This document shows, piece by piece, positions 13,395 through 17,169 of a stretch of 17,169 nt of DNA (the first letter of the stretch is position 1; every line of letters begins with the position of its first letter). This stretch comes from SG8-41 sp964521405 (GTDB lineage: Bacteria; Pseudomonadota; Gammaproteobacteria; Burkholderiales; SG8-41). The stretch lies in contig CAZFRR010000131.1 of assembly GCA_964521405.1 (NCBI GenBank), positions 1-17,169 on the forward strand, in the 5' to 3' direction. The notes below the pieces were generated by a model. It searched no databases. It was not told the DNA's origin and was given only the letters and a program-made list of their open reading frames with translations. The translations under genes were made by a program, and so were the position numbers.

Positions 13395-14006
13395 TTACTT
13401 CCCCTCCCGCATCGCGCGCACCTTCTTCGCGGCCGGGCGCTCCCAGCAGCGGTTGAGCCAGGCCTGTAGGTGCGGCCATTTCGCGAGATCGAGCGACAAC
13501 GCGCGAAAGAGCGCCGCGGCGACGTTCAGATCCGCTACCGAGAACGCCGGACCGGCGAGCCACGCTGATTTCGCGAGCGCGGTCTCCAGCACGTCGAATG
13601 CCGCCACGATTTCTTCCCATGCCGCCTTGGCGAGCTCCGGCTTGCGTTCGGCCTCGGACAGGTCTTTGGTATGCCGGGCGTGGTTCACGATCTGGCGATC
13701 GAGGCGGTCGGTCTCCCACAGGCTCCACTGCAGCACGAGCGCCTCGTGCCTGGGGTCCGGGGGGAACAGCGGGCTTTTGTGCTTCTTCGCTAGATAAAAA
13801 TTGATCGCCATCGATTCGGACAGGATGAACCCGTCGTCGTCGATCGTCGGCACGCGCCCATTGGCATTCAACGCGCGGTATTCCGGCGTGCGGGTTTCTG
13901 GCGCGCGCGGCAACCAGTCCTTGTGGTCGTAGGTCAGGCCAAGCTCACCCGCCATCCACAGCACGCGCACGGCGCGGGATCTCGCGGAACCGTATAGTCG
14001 AAGCAT
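13395..14006 (-). CDS. Glutathione S-transferase family protein
   Basis: This 203-residue protein starts at ATG 14006, five bases after GAGGAG. The N-terminal thioredoxin fold begins MLRLYGSARSRAVRVLWM, with a Ser in the position used to activate glutathione, and contains the cis-Pro loop RVPTIDDDGFILSESMAI (51-68), whose Glu-Ser pair binds the gamma-glutamyl group. The C-terminal helical domain has AWLAGPAFSVADLNVAAALF, the usual GST N-capping region. Bacterial GSTs conjugate, isomerise or dehalogenate electrophilic compounds. It is downstream of the CoA-transferase on the same strand with an 83-bp gap, so co-transcription is plausible but not certain. A longer frame up to 14069 lacks a ribosome-binding site. 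Confidence 0.9.
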   Translation of the reverse strand: MLRLYGSARSRAVRVLWMAGELGLTYDHKDWLPRAPETRTPEYRALNANGRVPTIDDDGFILSESMAINFYLAKKHKSPLFPPDPRHEALVLQWSLWETDRLDRQIVNHARHTKDLSEAERKPELAKAAWEEIVAAFDVLETALAKSAWLAGPAFSVADLNVAAALFRALSLDLAKWPHLQAWLNRCWERPAAKKVRAMREGK

Positions 14007-14089
14007 GTTTTCTCCTCTCAAATTTGGTGATGGGTAATGGTGAAAAAACCGGGACGATTCGAGACCCACGATTCACGCCGTTCAGAAAA

Positions 14090-15484
14090 CTACTCCATGG
14101 CACGGACGTCCGGCGCGGCGGCGATCTCCATCTCGGTCAATTCCATCACCTCGCGCGGCGTGAAACCCGGCGCCACCTCGTCGAGCACGAAGCGCCCGTC
14201 GTGCCAGCGCAGCAGCGCGAGGTCGGTCACCACGTAGCTGACGCAACTCTTACCCGTCAGGGGATAGGTGCACTGCTTTCGCAGCTTCGGGCGGCCCTTG
14301 CTGTCGCTGTGCTCCATGACGATGATGAGATCGCCTTTGCCCGAGAGGAGATCCATCGCGCCGCCGATGCCGCCCCGCTTCGCGTCGGCCGTGCTCCAGT
14401 TGGCGACGCTGCCGGACTGATCGACCTCGTAGGCGCCGAGGATCACGGTGTCGATCCGGCCGCCGCGCGCCATCTCGAACGATGTGACGCTGTCGAAGAA
14501 CGACGCGCCGGGCTTGATCGAGACGAACTGGCCGGCCGCGTTGTAGATGTCCGGGTCGATCTCGTTGTCGCCGGTCACCATCTCGCCGTAGCCGAGAACG
14601 CCGTTCTCGGCATGGAGGATCACATCGCGGCTCTGCAGGTAGTTCGAAACCATGGTCGGTATGCCCACACCCAGGTTTACATAGGTGCCGTCCTTGACGA
14701 GCGCGGCGGCGCGCTTCGCAATGCCGGCCCGCGTCAACCCCGGCTTGCCGTTGTAGAGGCGCGGCTTGTCGGACGGGCGCCGTTCCGGCCGGCGCCAGGC
14801 CTTGCCGTCCTCGGTCTGAGTGGTTTTCACAACGCGCGCCACGAATATTCCCGGGAGATTGATGAGTTCCGGCGGAATCCCGCCGGGCTCCACGATTTCG
14901 TCCACCTCCACGATGGCGACGCGGGCCGCCTTGGCGAAGCTGGGGTTGAAATTCTGGCTGCCGCCGCGGAATTGAACGTTGCCCACGGTATCGGCGCGAT
15001 ACCCCCTCAGAAAAGCGTAGTCCACGTGTATGGCCGTTTCGAGGACGTGGGGCTTGCCATCGAAGTAGCGGATTTCCCTGCCCTCGGTGAGGGCGGTGCC
15101 GACGCTGGTCGGCGAATAAAACGCCGGAATTCCCGCGCCCCCCGCGCGGCACCGTTCGACGAGTATGCCCTGGGGCACCAGCTCCACTTCCATCTCCCCG
15201 GCGACGATCTGGTCCTCGCTTGCCGTGGGCGTGCCGGGCCGCACGGAAAAGGCGGCGACGAGCTTCTTCACCTGCTTGTTCTCGGCCAGGATCTGGCCGC
15301 GCGTGGCGCCCGGGTCGCCCAGGGAGTTGCAGACGAGGCAGAGATTCTTCGTGCCCTTGTCGCGCAGGGCGAGTATCAGGCTCGTCGCGAAGCGATGCCC
15401 CACGCTGAAACCGGCGATCGCAATGGTCGCCCCGTCGGCGATGTCCGCGACTGCCTGCTCCGGCGAGGCAATGACCTTGTTCAT
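14090..15484 (-). CDS. Fused two-domain CoA-transferase (3-oxoacid CoA-transferase type)
   Basis: This 464-residue protein combines both subunits of a family I CoA-transferase. Residues about 1-235 correspond to subunit A (GATIAIAGFS near the start, NVQFRGGSQNFNPSFAKAAR, VEVDEIVEPG). Residues about 250-464 correspond to subunit B (RAGIAKRAAALVKDGTYVNL, GVGIPTMVSNYL, HAENGVLGYG). The catalytic Glu that forms the enzyme-CoA thioester is Glu293 in AENG. Such enzymes move CoA from a donor such as succinyl-CoA to an acid. The fusion is like mitochondrial SCOT, whereas many bacteria have separate subunits. The N-terminal loop after AGFS reads VGHRFATS where relatives have the GIPE-type motif, suggesting a different acid substrate. 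GGAAAG precedes the ATG at 15484. Confidence 0.9.
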   Translation of the reverse strand: MNKVIASPEQAVADIADGATIAIAGFSVGHRFATSLILALRDKGTKNLCLVCNSLGDPGATRGQILAENKQVKKLVAAFSVRPGTPTASEDQIVAGEMEVELVPQGILVERCRAGGAGIPAFYSPTSVGTALTEGREIRYFDGKPHVLETAIHVDYAFLRGYRADTVGNVQFRGGSQNFNPSFAKAARVAIVEVDEIVEPGGIPPELINLPGIFVARVVKTTQTEDGKAWRRPERRPSDKPRLYNGKPGLTRAGIAKRAAALVKDGTYVNLGVGIPTMVSNYLQSRDVILHAENGVLGYGEMVTGDNEIDPDIYNAAGQFVSIKPGASFFDSVTSFEMARGGRIDTVILGAYEVDQSGSVANWSTADAKRGGIGGAMDLLSGKGDLIIVMEHSDSKGRPKLRKQCTYPLTGKSCVSYVVTDLALLRWHDGRFVLDEVAPGFTPREVMELTEMEIAAAPDVRAME

Positions 15485-15516
15485 GGCAGTTCTTTCCGCA
15501 ATGATCGATAATGAAG

Positions 15517-15538
15517 GGTAACACTGTAACTTTACCCC
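15517..15538. promoter_or_regulatory. Inverted repeat GGGTAA-N10-TTACCC between divergent genes
   Basis: GGGTAA (15517-15522) and TTACCC (15533-15538) are perfect reverse complements 10 bp apart, and GTAAC is repeated within them. The site lies 33 bp before the CoA-transferase start and about 70 bp before the SMP-30 gene. It is a plausible operator for a dimeric repressor or activator controlling one or both genes; the regulator is unknown. Confidence 0.45.
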
Positions 15539-15606
15539 ATCCGCGACGCCCGCCCCCTCGACCGCCGACTCCGGGCTCGCTCATATCAATCGAAAGGGAA
15601 CATGGC

Positions 15607-16509
15607 ATGGTGGCTGCGAACGATTTACCGGATATCCTGGAGACGACCGAAGCGGAACGCCTCGCAACCGGATTTGTCTTCACCGAAGGCCCGCTGTGGC
15701 ACCCGGACGGCTACTACTACTTCGTCGATATCCGCAAGAACAAGCTGTACCGGCTGACGCCCGGGCGGCCGGTGGAAGTCGTCAGGGAAACCGCCGGGGG
15801 CAACGGCACCACCTTCGACCTGCAGGGGCGCCTGATCCTGTGCGAAGGCGACGGCCGGCGCGTCACGCGCATGGGCGCCGACGGCAAGGTCGAAACGGTG
15901 GCGGACCGCTACCAAGGCGGGCGCTTCAACCGCCCCAACGACGTGGTGTGTCGCTCCGACGGCAGCCTCTACTTCACCGACCCGGACAAGCGCCGGCCTT
16001 ACACCGAGCGCGAAATTCCCGGCCCCGCCGGCGCGGACAATCTCTGGGATGGCGCGGCCGTCTACCGCGTGGCGCCGGATGGCGCCCTCACCGTGCTGGC
16101 GCACTGCGAATATCCCAACGGCCTTGCACTCTCGCCGGACGAGCGCACGCTCTACGTCGCGAACACCCGCTCCTCGAAATACATCCACGCCATCGAGCTC
16201 GACGCGGCCGGCAACCTGGCGCAGCGGCGCATCTTCGCCGACATGAACGAAGGCAAGGCTCCCGGCATACCCGACGGATTGAAGGTCGACAGCCAGGGCC
16301 GCGTCTACTGCACCGGGCCGGGTGGAATCTGGGTATTCACCCCGGGCGGCAAGCGCGTCGGGATCATCCAGTTCCCCGAGCAGGCGGTGAACTTCGCGTT
16401 CGGTGGTGCAGACCTGCGGACGCTGTTTTGCTGCGCCCATACTTCCGTTTACACCCTAAGGGTCAAGGTGCCGGGAAACCCGCATCCCTGGTACCGGCTG
16501 CGCGGGTAA
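15607..16509 (+). CDS. SMP-30/gluconolactonase/LRE family lactonase
   Basis: This 300-residue protein is a six-bladed propeller of the SMP-30 family. The four expected metal ligands are visible: Glu27 in FTEGPLWHPDG, Asn111 in NRPNDVV, Asn171 in YPNGLALSPDE and Asp223 in IPDGLKVD. LYFTDPD and LYVANT are the usual blade strands. These calcium- or zinc-dependent enzymes open sugar lactones and related lactones in the cytoplasm; no signal peptide is evident. AAAGGGAA upstream supports ATG 15607; in-frame codons back to 15511 give a Pro/Arg-rich extension that does not belong to the family. It is divergent from the CoA-transferase, and the inverted repeat at 15517-15538 lies between them. Confidence 0.92.
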   Translation: MVAANDLPDILETTEAERLATGFVFTEGPLWHPDGYYYFVDIRKNKLYRLTPGRPVEVVRETAGGNGTTFDLQGRLILCEGDGRRVTRMGADGKVETVADRYQGGRFNRPNDVVCRSDGSLYFTDPDKRRPYTEREIPGPAGADNLWDGAAVYRVAPDGALTVLAHCEYPNGLALSPDERTLYVANTRSSKYIHAIELDAAGNLAQRRIFADMNEGKAPGIPDGLKVDSQGRVYCTGPGGIWVFTPGGKRVGIIQFPEQAVNFAFGGADLRTLFCCAHTSVYTLRVKVPGNPHPWYRLRG

Positions 16510-16512
16510 CCA

Positions 16513-16575
16513 GGTTCAAGGCACAAGGCACAAGGCACAAGGCACAAGGCAAAAGGCAAAAGGCAAAAGGCAAAA
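16513..16575 (+). repeat. Heptamer array H, 9 units
   Basis: Nine units on the plus strand: GGTTCAA once, GGCACAA four times, GGCAAAA four times, starting 4 bp after the SMP-30 stop codon. Its first unit is the one that fills the array at 17052-17169, and its last is the minus-strand unit of part of array A. Variants lie in blocks. Confidence 0.95.
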
Positions 16576-16618
16576 AGCTCTTAGAACTCTTGGAATTGTG
16601 CCTCGTGCGTTGCACATG

Positions 16619-16654
16619 AAAAAAAGTCGGAGCATCTCGCTCCGACCTTTTTTT
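16619..16654. terminator. Bidirectional rho-independent terminator
   Basis: Seven A residues (16619-16625), stem GTCGGAGC (16626-16633), loop ATCTC, stem GCTCCGAC (16639-16646), one C, then seven T residues (16648-16654). It can stop transcription from both the SMP-30 gene (plus) and the hypothetical gene at 16674 (minus), which converge on it. Confidence 0.93.
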
Positions 16655-16673
16655 GTTCTGTGACGCCGGCGGC

Positions 16674-16997
16674 TTATGGCCCGTTGCGCTTGGGCGGCCT
16701 CTGGTGGAACCGCTTCCCTTGCCGCTTGCCGTGGTGTTGTTGCCCGCCGCCGGGCCTGGGCTGCTGTTGTTGCCCGCCCTGCCGGGATTGCTGGCCGCCC
16801 TGCCGCTGATGGCCGCCTTGCGAGGGGGCATTCCCCCGGGAACCCTGCGGGTCCGGGGCTCCCTGCCGGTTGGTGGAAGCCAGCATGATCTCGAGTTCGT
16901 TCAACTCGTCCCATTCGGCGTCGGTACGCTGCCGCTCGGGTATCGCCTGCAGCGCCTGCAGGCGGGCACGGGGGGATATCGGTTCCGGATCGTTCAT
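16674..16997 (-). CDS. Hypothetical protein with Gln/Gly-rich basic tail
   Basis: I do not recognise this 107-residue protein. Residues 1-40 are a charged helical segment (SPRARLQALQAIPERQRTDA, then EWDELNELEIMLA), the only part likely to be folded. From about residue 45 the sequence is low complexity, with QGGQQ repeats, His and Arg, ending in a basic RPPKRNGP, and is probably disordered. Such tails occur in RNA- or nucleic-acid-associated proteins, but that is only an analogy. The start at 16997 lacks a ribosome-binding site; GATAAT about 10 bases upstream on the minus strand suggests a short or leaderless transcript. It ends at the shared terminator and has heptamer arrays on both sides. 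Confidence 0.65.
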   Translation of the reverse strand: MNDPEPISPRARLQALQAIPERQRTDAEWDELNELEIMLASTNRQGAPDPQGSRGNAPSQGGHQRQGGQQSRQGGQQQQPRPGGGQQHHGKRQGKRFHQRPPKRNGP

Positions 16998-17007
16998 AGC
17001 CGGCTAT
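16996..17007. promoter_or_regulatory. 12-bp palindrome at the start of the Gln/Gly-rich gene
   Basis: ATAGCCGGCTAT is a perfect palindrome covering the first bases of the start codon and the bases before it. It adjoins a GATAAT -10-like sequence on the minus strand, so protein binding there could block transcription or translation. This is inferred from position only. Confidence 0.3.
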
Positions 17008-17051
17008 TATCTCACTCTTCGGCCCAGGCCTGCTGAATACAGGGAAAAGGG

Positions 17052-17169
17052 GGTTCAAGGTTCAAGGTTCAAGGTTCAAGGTTCAAGGTTCAAGGTTCAA
17101 GGTTCAAGGTTCAAGGTTCAAGGTTCAAGGTTCAAGGTTCAAGGTTCAAGGTTCAAGGTTCAAGGTTCA
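17052..17169 (+). repeat. Heptamer array I, at least 16 perfect units, open at the window edge
   Basis: GGTTCAA repeats 16 times plus six bases without a mismatch and runs off the window. It is the longest and cleanest array seen. It lies upstream of the Gln/Gly-rich gene, about 50 bp from its start codon. The true length is unknown. Confidence 0.97.

Noticed and set aside
14024..15511. A 495-codon plus-strand frame opposite the CoA-transferase
   Set aside because: It mirrors the minus-strand gene, has no recognisable domain, and its composition is that of an antisense frame.

Overview
The window looks like part of a GC-rich betaproteobacterial chromosome, most likely Burkholderiales or an uncultured relative. 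The evidence is the number of orphan TctC/Bug-type periplasmic binding proteins (four intact, one truncated), their pairing with small catabolic enzymes, a PQQ-type sugar dehydrogenase homologue and a RAYT/REP element. No rRNA, tRNA, CRISPR array, phage module or intact transposase was seen.

Layout: 2-202 is the 3' end of a probable argininosuccinate-lyase-family gene. 486-1124 is a BrnT/BrnA toxin-antitoxin pair behind a doubled palindrome. 1432-2400 is a Bug protein. 2531-5344 (minus) is a compact operon: Bug protein, amidohydrolase, second amidohydrolase, and a 20-codon stump of a third. 5487-6509 (minus) and 6787-7674 (plus) are a divergent Bug/amidohydrolase pair. 7802-8785 (minus) and 8850-10154 (plus) are a divergent Bug/amidase pair. 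10246-10639 is a Bug gene cut short by a REP-like hairpin. 10682-12187 (minus) is a secreted sorbosone/glucose-dehydrogenase-like protein. 12280-12534 is a decayed RAYT element. 12603-13244 (minus) is an M50 membrane protease, 13395-14006 (minus) a glutathione S-transferase, and 14090-15484 (minus) a fused two-domain CoA-transferase, with a divergent SMP-30/lactonase gene at 15607-16509. 16674-16997 (minus) is a Gln/Gly-rich hypothetical protein behind a bidirectional terminator.

The catabolic genes suggest uptake of organic acids or amides by Bug-dependent transport followed by hydrolysis, lactone opening and CoA activation. No TctA/TctB membrane subunits are present, so the Bug proteins must use permeases encoded elsewhere or act as sensors. 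Substrates cannot be read from the sequence.

The most unusual feature is a set of seven-base tandem arrays in many intergenic gaps (359-407, 1187-1207, 1232-1294, 7775-7795, 10185-10205, 13364-13391, 16513-16575, 17052-17169, with a looser relative at 1331-1358). Most units fit one degenerate heptamer, RGYNNAA, although each array is internally homogeneous. Two arrays join different unit types in phase, which suggests one evolving family. The second notable signal is that all three amidohydrolases lack both the N-terminal HxH and the late Asp expected of the family.
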